Numbered from the stretch's first letter, positions 21,662 through 32,027 are shown. The stretch is DNA of 64,000 nucleotides from Shinisaurus crocodilurus (GCA_021292165.1 JAHFWL010000172.1:1-64000); one strand, 5' to 3'. A program made the numbers and translations. Notes: generated by a model not told the origin, from the letters alone.

Positions 21662-23059
21662 GACGACCCCCCCCCCCAGGCAATTTTGCAACCATGTGCA
21701 ACAGCTGAAGGGCGCACCTGAGGCTGTATCTGGACGGCCAGCGGAATCCGAGAGGCAGCAACACTCTCTGCCACAGGTGGCTGCTTCCATCCGCCCCAGA
21801 GGGAGGAGGAAGAAGAGTGTGAGGAGTCGCTACACAGCCGTGCCCACGGGGTGCTCCTCCGGGGGGGGCCCTGCTGGGCTCCTCTGGGACTGAGCACGTC
21901 CTCCCGGTGGCCCTTCAGCAGCTGGTTCACCAGGGTCTTCTCACTGTCCCGGTGGGGAAGGGGAAGCGGGTTCCCCTTGTACTCGATTACAGCCATCTTG
22001 GCTCGGTCCAGGTTCTCCCGGTTGGGAATCTGCCGCATGCGCGTGTAGTGCCCCGTGTGAGCCTGGAAGCGCGGAGCCAGCACTTTGAAGAGCTTGTGGA
22101 TCAGGTCTGTTGGGGATTGCTAAAAGGGCTGGGAGAGGATATTAAGAGTTATTATCTCTCCCCTCTTGCGTGTGCAAGTTCAGCAGAGCTTAACCCCAAC
22201 TGCAGCGGAAAAACGTGGGTATGTGTGGAGCTGCCGGTTAGGGCAGTAACGGCAATTTGGTAATGACACAGTCTGTCCCTTTGTGTGGACGGACTGGGGC
22301 TTTTCACCTGGTTCCCCCCCCTTTATACTACTGTGAAGGATCAACACCTGGATCCTTTGCGTGAGTTCGGCGCTTAACGGGTTAACCGGCACTGGGTTAC
22401 AGCCCGTACAAGCACAGGAGACTGCCTAGGAGGTTCGCACACACAAGAGGAAACTAGAGCCCTTTAAATGACCAAATAAGGCTTTTATTTGTTTACACAA
22501 GATACGGAGCGGAACTAACAGCTTTCTAGGAATACTACAATGTCAACACAACCTCAGTTGACCTCTGCGTTTATCAATGAAAACAGGCTCCCAGGCTAGC
22601 GCTTTGGGATTAGTCAGTTACCTCAGACCAAAGACGTTACGCTAGTCAATGTCAGCCTGGCTCCGGGTCGGCCGATCCGGGGATGGGAATAGCTTACTCC
22701 AGCTGCCGCTTGGAGGCTGAATCTGGTTCCGAAGTACCCTGGGTTCCCAACAACCCTTCACCGGAAGGGAGAGGGGTTTTCTACCCGAGTTCCCGCTCCC
22801 CCCACCCTCCAGGTCAGGTGGGGGCTTATGCCTGCCCCTTCGTATCAGGTGGGCTTATTCCTGCCCGGGAAGAAGGTGACGTACTGGGTACTTTACAGCT
22901 CTTTGAGACTGCCCTGATAGTTTGATGGTTCTTGATGGTCCTTCCTTGGGTTTTGTGGAATTCCACCGAGACTCTCCATTGTTGGGGATGCCGGTCTGTC
23001 TGGCTGCTTCCCCTGTGACCTCATCCCCCCTCCTCGCCCCCTTCCCTTGGGCGGAGACT

Positions 23060-23094
<35 letters not shown>

Positions 23095-24117
23095 CTCGTG
23101 TCAGGCTTTCTCCACAACTACCAACAAGATAAACAGTCTTTTGGAGGTTAAGAAACAGAGCTTACTCACTCAGATCTTGCAGACTGGTTACAGGCAGGCT
23201 TAAGAAGATTATTTTCAGTCATGCAGGAATCATGTGGTAGCTGCTGTGTTCTGAACTTAGGAAAAGTTCAGCACGTTCAGAACTGGTTCTCAGCTACATC
23301 TTCTCGACATGCTACTCATTCAAGTTCATGGCTCAGACTATTTTCCAGGGCAGGAAGAGAAGGCGACTGGCGACGCCCACATCCTGCCCCAGGTGAGTCC
23401 TGGGTAACATTCCACAGAGTGTCTGCTCTAGGATGCAGAGACTCTGTGGTCCCAATTACATCATGTACTTGTACATGGCTTGAGGTTTTGACGGCTCACC
23501 CCCAACAAGGTCCTTCTCCTGCAGGAAGAGCCCAAAGCAGAGAGGCGGCCGCTCAGCATCGGCAGGGCCCAGCCAGCCCTCCCCCGCCCCAGGAGCAAGG
23601 GCACGTCGAAGGGCCAAGGCTGCCGCCGCCGCCGCCGCCTCACCGTCAGCCAGAAGTCGGCCATGCGCATGGCTTTGGGGTCGCTGTCGCCGCGCTTGGC
23701 GTAGTCAATCAGCTGCCAGGCAGAAGGGGGAGAGAGAGAGAGAGAGAGAGAAGAAAGATGCCTCCTCAGGCAGGGATCCTCTGCCACGATCCACTGCAGC
23801 GGCTGCAGGAGGCTCTCCCTGCTCTGGAAGCCCCTCGGGGCAGAGACCGCTGTCGGGGCCCTGGGCTTCACCTTCGGCCTCCCTCCCTCCCGCGCCTCCC
23901 ATTGGCTGAGAACGGAGAAGGCCCCGCCCCAAGCGGTGCTCACGTGCTCGGCATAGAAGCGCATCTCGTCCACGCGCGCGCGGGGGGGCTCGATCCGCTC
24001 GTGCCGCACCAGGCCCGTGACGAGGTTCCGCAGCAGGTCGAGGCGCGAGCGGGGCCCGAGCCCGAAGCGCCGCTGCACCCGCCCGTGCGAGATCCAGGCC
24101 GCCGCCGAGAGCCTCAT
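21586..24117 (-). CDS. MRPL17: mitochondrial large ribosomal subunit protein L17 (bL17m), three exons
   Basis: Structural protein of the mitochondrial ribosome large subunit. Exon 1 (24117-23944) encodes 58 residues starting M-R-L-S, with [14 protein letters not shown] and [10 protein letters not shown]. It ends at a GTGAGC donor. Exon 2 (23712-23644, 23 codons) reads L-I-D-Y-A-K-R-G-D through M-R-M-A-D-F-W-L-T, between a CAG acceptor and a GTGAGG donor. Exon 3 (from 22119, after 'cccttttag') encodes [24 protein letters not shown] and [12 protein letters not shown]. All junctions are phase 0. Conservation with known MRPL17 ends near residue 156, but the frame stays open to residue 258. That is far longer than the roughly 175 residues usual in mammals, and it crosses a C/G homopolymer at 21665-21675 and a retroposon tail. 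The true stop may therefore be earlier or later. Confidence 0.93.
22120..23643 (-). other. MRPL17 intron 2
   Basis: Intron of 1524 bases with GT...AG ends on the minus strand. It contains a (TG)n tract at 23063-23090 and no other feature I can name. Plus-strand open frames reading into it are not supported. Confidence 0.85.
23063..23090. repeat. (TG)n microsatellite
   Basis: About fourteen TG dinucleotides within the MRPL17 intron. Confidence 0.95.
23713..23943 (-). other. MRPL17 intron 1
   Basis: Short 231-base GC-rich intron with GTGAGC donor and CAG acceptor. It contains a (GA)n run at about 23730-23751. Confidence 0.85.
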
Positions 24118-24365
24118 CACGGAGCCGCCGCCGAAGCCGGAAGCGCCCCTCGTCACGTGGCCGTAGGGAAGGCGGCGCCAGGCTCAGCCCCTGCCTCGCG
24201 CTGATCGGCCGGCGCTGGGACGGAAGCGGAAGTGAGGGCGCGAGGCAACGCGATTGGCTGAGCGCTTCTGAGGTCAGCCACGTACCCGGCGAGTCTTCTC
24301 CCGACAATAGAGGCGCACTTTACACAAGCGGCTAGAGTGGTACGGGGGGCTCCGCTTCCGGCTCT
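24118..24365 (-). promoter_or_regulatory. MRPL17 proximal promoter with ETS/NRF-2-like and CCAAT motifs
   Basis: Directly upstream of the ATG on the minus strand. It contains a tandem ETS core (plus strand 'gacggaagcggaagtg', 24219-24234), another at about 24135 ('gccggaagcg') and another at about 24352-24358 ('gcttccgg'). A CCAAT box lies at about 24252 (plus strand 'gattggctg'). ETS-family NRF-2/GABP sites of this kind are typical of nuclear genes for mitochondrial ribosomal proteins. There is no TATA box, as expected for a CpG-island promoter. Confidence 0.6.
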
Positions 24366-25233
24366 GATGGGCCTTTAAAACTGGGGGCGGGGGAATCCAC
24401 GGCAGCCTCCTACACTGCAGGGCAGTCGTGAGCCGAGCTCCCCCCCTGCCATGTGGGGAACCGTGTCAGTAGGGCAGTTTTTTTTAAAGCGCCTAAAAAA
24501 TAAAATGCAGAGCCCGTCGCGCGCGGCCCCCCCGCACAGAGAGAAAGAAAACTCCCTGCACACGAGGCCGAAAAGCCCCCCCCCCGCGGAATGAGCCGCG
24601 CAGTGGCAGAAGCCCCCTCCCGGCGCCCTTCCCTGTGGAAGACGCGCGTGGAAGCGCCCGTGAGCGGGGGGGCGGCGGGCCCCGGCGCGGGTCGGTCCAG
24701 CTTTCTGGCTTCGAGCGGCGGCGGGACAGAACCCCATCCCGCCTTCTTCGACGCGGCCTTTGGCATGTTTCGGGGTCGCCGCCCCGCGCCACGTCCAAAA
24801 GCTTAAATGGTCCGCTAATGTTTCCCCGAACTGGGGTGCCCTATGCTGGAGACCGGGAGCAAATAAAGAATTAAAAGAATAATAATTAGAACCAAAAGTG
24901 TTCACAATGACAATATGAGATCGAACTTATTTGTCATGCATCCACCTGAGAAAGTAGAAAATTGGCTCAGACTTTGCAAGCTGACAAGGCAGAACCTGCT
25001 GCCACTATCAATGGGGTCACCCTATTATATGAGAAGTCAGGAAAAAAAAAGGGTAATTCACAGTAGACCAGCAAAGGTATCTGTCTCCCAATTGTTGCAA
25101 ATAGCAACAGCAATTTTTTTACCCCTAGATTCAAACCCACAAAACTGAAAACATCTATCTCATGGCAACTGGTTGCGGAAACGAAGTCCATCGCTGGAGA
25201 GGCTGTTGTAGTGCCGGAATGAGTGGGGCCTCC

Positions 25234-25260
25234 TGGTGGTGGTGGTGGTGGTGGTGGTGT
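25234..25260. repeat. (GGT)n microsatellite
   Basis: About nine GGT/TGG triplets. Confidence 0.95.
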
Positions 25261-25375
25261 GCTATTGGCAGGCGTCTGCTCTCGCCCGAGGAAGAGGAGG
25301 AGCCATCCTGGGGGTGGGGGCTTCTGGAAGGTTGCCTCTGGCAGAAGGTTCTAGGCTGACTGTGTTCACAATGGG

Positions 25376-25987
25376 TTGCCAAGGACACCAGGAGAGGAAA
25401 GGTGCGCCAGAGGTACGGACACCACAGGGGTGTGTGTGTCCGTCCACATGGCACTGACCAGAGCTGGCGGGTACCAGCTGTGGGCACCCTGGTCCCCACT
25501 GGATGAATCCCTGCAATGGCTGAGGGGCACCGTACCCAGGGCCAGTGGCACCAGGCACCCCTTCCGGGGTGGACAGAGCCCAGCTGCCGCTGACCTGGAA
25601 GTTCAGCTTTGCTTCCAGGGACTCAGCCTGGTGCTGGAGCCCGGTGCTCAGACGGGAGCAGGGCTGCCGCAGCCCCCCGGGGCCGCTGGAGAGACAAGGG
25701 GGCGCACTGGGACGGTGTGCAAGCCCCAGGCCGTGCGCCTCGCGGGGCTCGACTCGGTCTTTGGCCGCCGTGTGACAGCACAGCCCCCACGCTGGACTGG
25801 CTCACTGAGAGTCTCGGAGCGCTCGGCCTTCTGTCAAGTCATAAGCCCCCGCCAGTGCTGGCCCCGTGGGCTCCGGGAGCCACAAGCGCGCATGGCTATG
25901 GCCATGTGTCGGCAAATGTTGCGCGCCATCCTCCTGCTTTACGCCGCCTACAAGAAGTGTGCCTTCGCCCTGCAACACTCCCGCTGA
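25376..25987 (+). CDS. unrecognised open frame, C-terminal half looks coding
   Basis: The open frame has 203 codons and ends at 25985-25987 (TGA). The first 100 or so codons are low-complexity and may be chance. The last 80 or so have balanced GC-ending codons and a protein-like composition. They include [11 protein letters not shown] (near 25740) and a hydrophobic C-terminal segment [15 protein letters not shown] (near 25917). No family is recognised. It could be the terminal exon of a spliced gene, a pseudogene or a chance frame; the alternative frame at 25609-26100 is also open. A likely exon start was not determined. Confidence 0.35.
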   Translation: MPRTPGEERCARGTDTTGVCVSVHMALTRAGGYQLWAPWSPLDESLQWLRGTVPRASGTRHPFRGGQSPAAADLEVQLCFQGLSLVLEPGAQTGAGLPQPPGAAGETRGRTGTVCKPQAVRLAGLDSVFGRRVTAQPPRWTGSLRVSERSAFCQVISPRQCWPRGLREPQARMAMAMCRQMLRAILLLYAAYKKCAFALQHSR

Positions 25988-27346
25988 GGGGCCCGCCTGG
26001 CTGGGAAGGGGCAGAGCAAAGCAGGTTCCTCGCCTCACCCTCAAGGCCACCTCATGACTGCACGCGCACCTCTTCCGCTCAGAGACACCAGCATCTCTGA
26101 TCAGCAGACCCCCTATCTCCGTGTTCCCCTCTCCTCTATTCTGAAACGACATTTCTCCCACGGAGAGAAAATATTGAAAGTGTCAATACGGTAAGGAGAC
26201 AATCCACAGAGGCGCACAGATCATTTGCAAAGAGATAATCAACCACACTGTCCATTTTACCTTGCCAAGAAGAATTTGCCACGGTCCATTTTTATAAGTA
26301 TTGTGAAGCTACTCCCTTGCAGCATCCGGCTTCTCAATGGAAAGAACAATCAAGTGATCAGTACCAAAACAAGAAAACCTTTTACCAGAGAAAACCCGAG
26401 AAGAACAACAAGAAAACCCTTTTATATAAAAACAAACCGTCCAAGAACAGTGAAACAGATCAAACAAGTTTTTGCACTTCCTCATTGTGAGAAGATATTC
26501 AGACATGCAACTGGTGAAGAGACATTTGCACACCATTAGGTGTTCCATTTGCTTTACAAACATATTTGTAAAGCAAATTTTCAACACAGAAAAAGCATTC
26601 TTGTACTAATGAATGAAGCTGAGAAATTAAATGCATTATTCATTAGCCAGCAAAACATAACGGGTAATACACTGCACTGGAGAGACTGCATGGACATCTG
26701 TAGATTGGCAGATGGAGGAGTTTTGAGACATTCTAAATAAAATAGTACAAACAAAATAGTATTGACAACTGCTAAATAAAACACATCACTTCATCTATAT
26801 TTTAAATTACTGTACAAAAAGCAGTTAACCTTTCTCAAATTAAAAAAATCATTATTGTTACCATTCATAGAGGAAAAGCTTCCACCAACTGGAAGTTTAC
26901 TATACTAAGCTCAGTTGTTTTTTTTTTAAAGACTTGTTTTATTTTCAGTGCGAAATGCAGAAACACAGCCTCCAAATTTGTGTTTTCAATTAACTGTGAA
27001 GGAGCCTAAAAATGAATGATCCCAAGGCACACAGTCCTCAGGCGCTTTACTCTTGTGTTCTTCTGATGAGCTCATTAAAGTAGGACGTATGAGCCTAAAC
27101 AGTAGCTCTGATTTCTTGGTATGTCAATATGCCAAAAAAATACCCTCAAGCTTAAAAACAACAGCAACACCATTTAACAATGTACTAACAATATTAACAA
27201 AATACTCAAATACTCATATGCCAGATCCCAAAAGGGAGTTAAATTTAAAATGAACATTTGATTAATGGGTACCTCTGCCAGTTTGTTTTTAAATCATGTT
27301 TTCTTTTACAACCTATATAGGCAGTTTACACTACTGAATATACGTA
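25988..27346. other. AT-rich sequence, no recognisable gene
   Basis: If the preceding frame is a terminal exon, this could be its 3' untranslated region: 'aaataaaa' occurs near 26736 and 'aaataaaa' near 26773. Nothing else is assignable. Confidence 0.35.
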
Positions 27347-27623
27347 CAGTAAAACCTTGGATTGCAAGTAACTTGGGCTGCAAGTGTTTTGCAAGACAAG
27401 CAAATTTTTAAAATAAATTTTAACTTGATAAACAAGCGACATCTTGCAATACAAGTACTGTAGTACGGTCAAGAAAAATGAAGACTGTATCATTCTTCAT
27501 TGCAGCTTAAATTAAAAATATGTGTACAAATTTCTTATGGGGAATTTCACTTTGATATACAAGTGCTTTGGATTGCAAGCACGTTTCCAGAACGAATTAT
27601 GCTTGCAATCCAAGGCATTACTG
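27347..27623. mobile_element. Tc1/mariner-type MITE, copy 2
   Basis: Ends CAGTAAAACCTTGGATTGC and the complement of CAGTAATGCCTTGGATTGC, with TA on both sides. The interior matches the copy at 11606-11854 ('cttgcaatacaagtactgta', 'ccagaacgaattatgct'). A block at about 27471-27506 is present here and absent in copy 1. No transposase. Confidence 0.82.
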
Positions 27624-28236
27624 TAGATAGACACGTCCTTCAAAAAACTGTTAAATTCCCTGTTAGCCAATTTTCATTAAAAAAATAGAAGGTAAAAAAG
27701 TATTTCTAGCCAAAGCAGGATTCTTGGGGCGGGTGGGTTCACTTGCTCAATACTAGACACGTGTTGCTAAGGCCCGCCACTCTTTTTGATCTTCACGTCC
27801 AATAAAGTGCCGGGAGGCATTTGCCACTTCAAGGTGGCGAAGGCAGGAGATGTATGGGTGTGGGTGGTTAGTTGTTCTTAAAGGCTGCTATGTAGAAATG
27901 GGCACTGAAGTCCTACAGTGTAAACTAGCCCGCTGCCTCGGGTGTAGCGGAGGATGCAACCCCCCACAGTCAGTGTTGAAGTCAGATCCAAGTGCAGGTT
28001 TGGGCAGCTTCTGTGCAGGGAACAGGGAGGGGGTGCCGTCCTGTCCTTGGCCTCCGGCAGCAAATCGTCTCGGTCTGGCCCTGCCCTCCTCTCTCTCCTG
28101 TCCCTGCCGCTGATGCTCAATGGGGCCTTTAACAACAAAGGTGATAATAACCCTGAGTGAGTGAGATCCTCTCCCTGAGAGACAAGCAAAGCCCTCCAGA
28201 CCCCAAAGAGCAAAGGCCGGGGGAGCCCCCTGCTTG
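27624..28236. other. no recognisable gene
   Basis: Unassigned; GC-richer from about 27900. Small open frames only. Confidence 0.35.
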
Positions 28237-28401
28237 CAGGACCGGTGCAAGGCAGTTTGGTGCCCTAGGCAAGATCAGATATTTAGCGCCCCCCCTTCCC
28301 ACTTGAGAGCGCTGTATTTTTTTCCAAGGCGTTTTTGGCGCCCCCGTTAGCCCTGCGCCCTAGGCAGCTGCCTAGTTGGCCTAATGGTACCACCGGCCCT
28401 G
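28237..28401. mobile_element. hAT MITE (165 bp)
   Basis: Terminal inverted repeats CAGGACCGGTG and CACCGGCCCTG. The flanking 8-mers 'cctgcttg' and 'cctgcttc' are a near-perfect hAT target duplication. Subterminal 'gccctaggca' occurs in both orientations. It is the short relative of the element at 49596-50368, which has the same ends. Confidence 0.85.
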
Positions 28402-28675
28402 CCTGCTTCCCAGAGCACTGACAGTGGCCCCTTCCCGGGGGGGGGGGAGTTAGAACGAGGGCGTAGACAGGTATTACATTTCAAACCAGAACAAAACCGG
28501 AATGGAAGTCTCATGTAAAGTCTCAATTCCACAACACTGCAGCTGTATCACGGCGCCACCTTCTGGTTGGACAATGAAATATATAGAAAGTCTGAGAAAG
28601 GCAAACCCCAGAAAAAGACCCTGTGCAAAGGACACACTCTTCCTCCGACAAAGAAAACAGAAAGTTTTCAGTAGT
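28402..28675. other. unassigned, with poly-G run
   Basis: A poly-G run lies at about 28437-28448. The rest is unrecognised. Confidence 0.3.
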
Positions 28676-29300
28676 CTCCTCTCGCCTAGACTACTGTAAT
28701 GCGCTCTACGTGGGGTTACCCTTGAAGACGGTTGAAGACGGTTCGGAAGCTGCAGCTGGTACAGAACGCGGCGGCTCGCCTGGTTAAAGGCAGCCGCCGG
28801 CGGGATCACATCACGCCAGTGCTGAAGGATTTGCACTGGCTACCAGTTGCTTGCCGAGCCGAATTCAAGGTGTTGGTTTTGACCTTTAAAACCCTATACG
28901 GCTCTGGTCCAGTTTATCTCAAGGAGCGTCTCCAGCAACACCAAGTGGGCCGCTCAACAAGATCTGCCACGGATGGCCTTCTCCTTGTCCCTTCAGCCAG
29001 AGCAGCTAGACTGGTGGGGACGAGGAAGAGGGCCTTTTCTGTGGCGCCCCCCGTACTGTGGAACTCTCTCCCGAGTGACCTCCGCCTTGCCCCCTCTCTG
29101 ATGAGCTTCCGTCGCTCATTAAAAACCTGGTTGTTCAGGCGGGAATATGGGGTGGGTTAAGATTTTAAAATTTTTATATTGTTTTAATGTATTTTATTGT
29201 ATTTATGTATTCTATTGTGTGTACATCGCCCAGGGTGGCCGGTTGCCGGCCAGATGGGCGATAAATAAATATTAATAATAAATAAATAAATAAATAATAA
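28676..29300 (+). mobile_element. L2/L3-like LINE 3' end, sense
   Basis: The frame at 28732-29160 stays open and encodes the reverse-transcriptase C-terminus: L-Q-L-V-Q-N-A-A-A-R-L-V, D-H-I-T-P-V-L-K-D-L-H-W-L-P-V, F-K-V-L-V-L-T-F-K-T-L-Y-G and L-W-N-S-L-P-S-D-L-R. A tail of 'ggcgataaataaat' and (AATA)n follows. A duplicated 'ttgaagacgg' near 28725 interrupts the start. It is 5'-truncated. An inverted copy lies at 29729-30412. Confidence 0.88.
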
Positions 29301-29385
29301 AGTGGCTGTTTAAATACTTCATGCAGAGAAGCCTATTAATTCATATTAAAATATGCATATGGAGAGTGATTTTTTTCCAAAACTA

Positions 29386-29665
29386 AATAGCTCAGTGCTA
29401 AAGGCCCTGCTTTGCATGCAGAAGGTCGCAGGTTCAATCCCCGGCAGCATTTTTTAATATTTATTTATTATATTTATACCCCACCTTTTTTCCAAGGAAC
29501 CCAAGGCGGCTTACATAATCACCCTCTTCCTCTCCATTTTATCCTCAGAACAACCCTGTGAGGTAGGTAGGCTGCCTGAAACCCTGGAGAGACGCTGCTG
29601 CCGGTCAGTGTCGACAATACTGGGCTAGATGGACCCAGGCTCTGACTCCGTATATGGCGGTTTTC
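29386..29665 (+). mobile_element. tRNA-Ala-like SINE, interrupted
   Basis: The head 'atagctcagtgctaaaggcc', 'ctgctttgcatgcagaagg' and 'caggttcaatccccggca' has tRNA-Ala-like A- and B-boxes with a TGC-anticodon-like loop. The body ('cctgaaaccctggagagacg', 'ctagatggacccaggctctg') resumes only at about 29572, after an antisense fragment of the other SINE family at about 29448-29571. The tail of this family also appears at 33447-33492. It is not a functional tRNA gene, because the acceptor stem does not pair. Confidence 0.7.
29448..29571 (-). mobile_element. antisense tRNA-SINE fragment nested in another SINE
   Basis: 'ccaaggaacccaaggcggct' and 'aacaaccctgtgaggtagg' match the 3' part of the SINE at 3172-3410 in the same orientation. 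It lies between the head and body of the tRNA-Ala-like SINE. Confidence 0.75.
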
Positions 29666-29728
29666 TAATGCGAAAATGGAGTGAGATGTAATTATGGGTG
29701 AAAACACGTGAAAGTGACCTGGGCCAGA

Positions 29729-30412
29729 AATTTTATTTATTTATTTATTTATTTACATTTATTAATCACCCATCTGGCCGACAACCGGCCACCCTGGGCG
29801 ATGTACATAGGATAAAAACAAGATAAAATACATTTAAAACAGTATAATTTTTTAAAAAAATCTTAACCCACCCCATATTCCTGCCTGAACAGCCAGGTTT
29901 TTAATGAGTGGCGGAAGCTCAGCAGAGAGGGGGCATGGCGGAGGTCACTCGGGAGAGAGTTCCACAGTACGGGGGCCGCCACAGAGAAGGCCCTCTTCCT
30001 CGTCCCCACCAGTCTAGCTGCTCTGGCGGAAGGGACAAGGAGAAGGCCATCCGTGGCAGATCTTGTTGAGCGGCCTACTTGGTGTTGCTAGAGACGCTCC
30101 TTGAGATAGACTGGACCAGAGCCGTATAGGGTTTTAAAGGTCAAAACCAACACCTTGAATTCAGCTCGGCAAGCAACTGGTAGCCAGTGCAGCTCCTTGA
30201 GCACTGGCGTGATGTGATCCCGCCGGCGGCTGCCTTTAACCAGGCGAGCCGCCACGTTCTGTACCAGCTGTAGCTTCCGAACCGTCTTCAAGGGTAACCC
30301 CACGTAGAGCGCATTACAGTAGTCTAGGCGAGAGGAGACCAAAGCATGAACCACTGATGGGAGCAGGTGATTAGGAAGGTAGACCGTTTCATCCATCTGA
30401 CCCACAGATCAC
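29729..30412 (-). mobile_element. L2/L3-like LINE 3' end, antisense
   Basis: The minus-strand frame 30405-30088 encodes S-R-L-D-Y-C-N-A-L-Y-V-G-L-P-L, L-Q-L-V-Q-N-V-A-A-R-L-V and L-H-W-L-P-V-A-C-R-A-E-F-K. The tail, as 'ttatttatttattta' on the plus strand, is at about 29735. It extends slightly further 5' than the sense copy at 28676. It is close in sequence to that copy and in inverse orientation. Confidence 0.88.
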
Positions 30413-30444
30413 CTTGCTTCTGACCTGTGAGGAAGAATCTAGAT

Positions 30445-30739
30445 CAGTGTTCTCCAACCTTGGGTCCCCAGATGCTTTTGGCCTACAACTCCCAGCATGC
30501 CCCAGCCAGCATAGCTGGCTGGGGCATGCTGGGGGTTGTAGGCCAAAAATATAGTTGGCTGGGGCATGCTGGGAGTTGTAGGCCAAAAATATAGTTGGCT
30601 GGGGCATGCTTGGAGTTGTAGGCCAAAAATATAGCTGGCTGGGGCATGCTGGGAGTTGTAGGCCAAAAATATAGCTGGCTGGGGCATGCTGGGAGTTGTA
30701 GGCCAAAAACATCTGGGGACCCATGGTTGGAGAACACTG
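30445..30739. mobile_element. hAT MITE with internal 40-bp tandem expansion
   Basis: Inverted ends CAGTGTTCTCCAACC and GGTTGGAGAACACTG, flanked by 8-mers 'atctagat' (30437-30444) and 'atctaggt' (30740-30747). The inner arm 'ccccagatg' is mirrored by 'catctgggg'. The core is a 40-bp unit (from 'ggctggggcatgctgggagt' to 'aatatagtt') repeated about five times at 30514-30710 with few differences. No transposase is present; long frames through it are repeat artefacts. Confidence 0.85.
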
Positions 30740-30889
30740 ATCTAGGTCATGTCTTGTTGGTCCAGATACAGTTTGAGACCGGCCCATAATTGTGATGCAT
30801 GAAATCCTGACCTGCCTCAGGAGGTTAAGTCCTTCAAAACAGTCACCTTCCTTCAACAACACCCCCAAGTCTGGACATGGAGCCCTTAA

Positions 30890-31260
30890 ATCAGTGATGG
30901 CGAACCTTTTTGAGCCCGAGTGCCCAAACTGTAACACAAAACCAACTTGTTTATTTCAAAGTGCCAACACTGCAATTAAACCTGAATACCGGGGTTTTAG
31001 TTTAGTAAAAACAACTCATACAGTTGTCCAAGCTAATTAACATATTTTGTCTTAAAAGAAAAACACAATAACAGGGCTTTCAATGATACAAACAGTTTTT
31101 TATTGTAAACATCAACTCAATTTTTTTTTAATAGTACTACATTGTACACATAGCCTGAAGGTAATTTAGATAAACTTTTTAAATAATTAGGCGCATGTAT
31201 TTTTGGATAAGGGATTCTCAACTTGTAATATGATTATATGCCAGACTGAAATTGTATGGG
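30890..31260. mobile_element. fragment of a hAT-like DNA transposon
   Basis: 'cagtgatggcgaaccttttt' and 'gagtgcccaaactgtaacac' resemble one end of a common hAT-derived repeat. The other end is not clear, so the right boundary is approximate. Confidence 0.4.
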
Positions 31261-31392
31261 GCAAGCTTAACTCTGGGGTCCTTTCCCTGCTTCTACAGGT
31301 GTTGGATTAGTAAAAGTAAAAGTCAACCTGTACTAGGATGAGCAAGATAAACAAGAAAACTAAACGTGCAACCTTTATGTCTTGGACTGCAA

Positions 31393-31530
31393 ACTCCTGC
31401 AAGGAACCTACCCAAGGCGGCTTACATAATCCTCCTGCTGTCCATTTTATCCTCACAACAACCCTTTGAGGTAGGTTAGGCTGAGAGTCAGTGACTGGCC
31501 CAGTCCCACACTCCCAGTCCCAGTGCAACA
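31393..31530 (-). mobile_element. tRNA-SINE fragment, antisense, degenerate
   Basis: 'gcaaggaacctacccaaggc', 'ggcttacataatcctcc' and 'gtcagtgactggcccag' match the 3172-3410 SINE, with internal deletions. Confidence 0.75.
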
Positions 31531-32027
31531 CATATATTATTTACCGTATATATGATAAAATAAATAATGAATATCAGAAACAATAAATATAATATTCATA
31601 ATGATAAAAATAATAAAAGAGGATAATCCTGACAATAAAAATGAGGAAGGAATCTGGAGGGGAAAGGAGAAGACCTCAAGCGTTTGGGGGAAAGAGTGGG
31701 GGGGGCTTGTGATGAAGCCAGGGAGAATGTGGGGGTCGCCAAGAGAGAAGAAGGGAAGCCTGCGGCGGTGAAATAAAAGCAAGACTTGGTGTGACAAGCA
31801 GAGGGAAAAGGCAACTGAGGCGAAGGTGCTGGCTAGGAGGGAACTAAGATAACTTAGTTGCAGAGAACTAAGGGTGGGGGGCAAGGGAGGGAAGAGGAGG
31901 AAGCGCTGTGGGGGGGGAAGAAAATATTAGTAGCATCGGCTGCAGGGGTTGGGCTGCCATGAGAGGAAGAAGAAACGACTGGGGTGCAGAGCGGGGAGCC
32001 AGAAGTAATTATTACTATAGGACCTAT
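31531..32027. other. no gene; A/T-rich then purine-rich
   Basis: 'aataataaa'-type sequence to about 31620, then strongly A+G-rich sequence with poly-G runs (31694-31706, 31909-31918). Nothing recognised. Confidence 0.4.

Larger units (their letters stand above)
23560..24810. promoter_or_regulatory. CpG island over the MRPL17 5' end
   Basis: CpG-dense, GC-rich sequence spans exons 1-2, the promoter and about 450 bases further upstream (24366-24810). Both strands of the upstream part have long frames, but none resembles a known protein, so I do not call a divergent gene there. Confidence 0.7.

Noticed and set aside
23221..24204. 327-codon plus-strand open frame
   Set aside because: It lies antisense over MRPL17 exons 1 and 2, whose minus-strand coding and splice sites are clear. 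The plus-strand reading is a shadow.
24375..24905. overlapping minus-strand frames upstream of MRPL17
   Set aside because: GC-island frames with no recognisable similarity. A divergent or upstream exon is possible but not supported by a Kozak-plus-donor arrangement like that at 6889-6910.
26225..26539. plus-strand frame with a zinc-finger-like C-E-K-I-F-R-H ending
   Set aside because: Only one weak, incomplete C2H2-like fragment in AT-rich sequence; insufficient to call a gene or pseudogene.
29386..29460. tRNA-Ala gene
   Set aside because: A- and B-box-like sequences are present, but the acceptor stem does not pair and the sequence continues into a SINE body.
30389..30937. 182-codon minus-strand frame with repeated L-A-Y-N-S-Q-H-A-P
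   Set aside because: It is a translation of the 40-bp tandem repeat in a hAT MITE. The peptide repeats follow the DNA repeat, and the same DNA is open in three frames.
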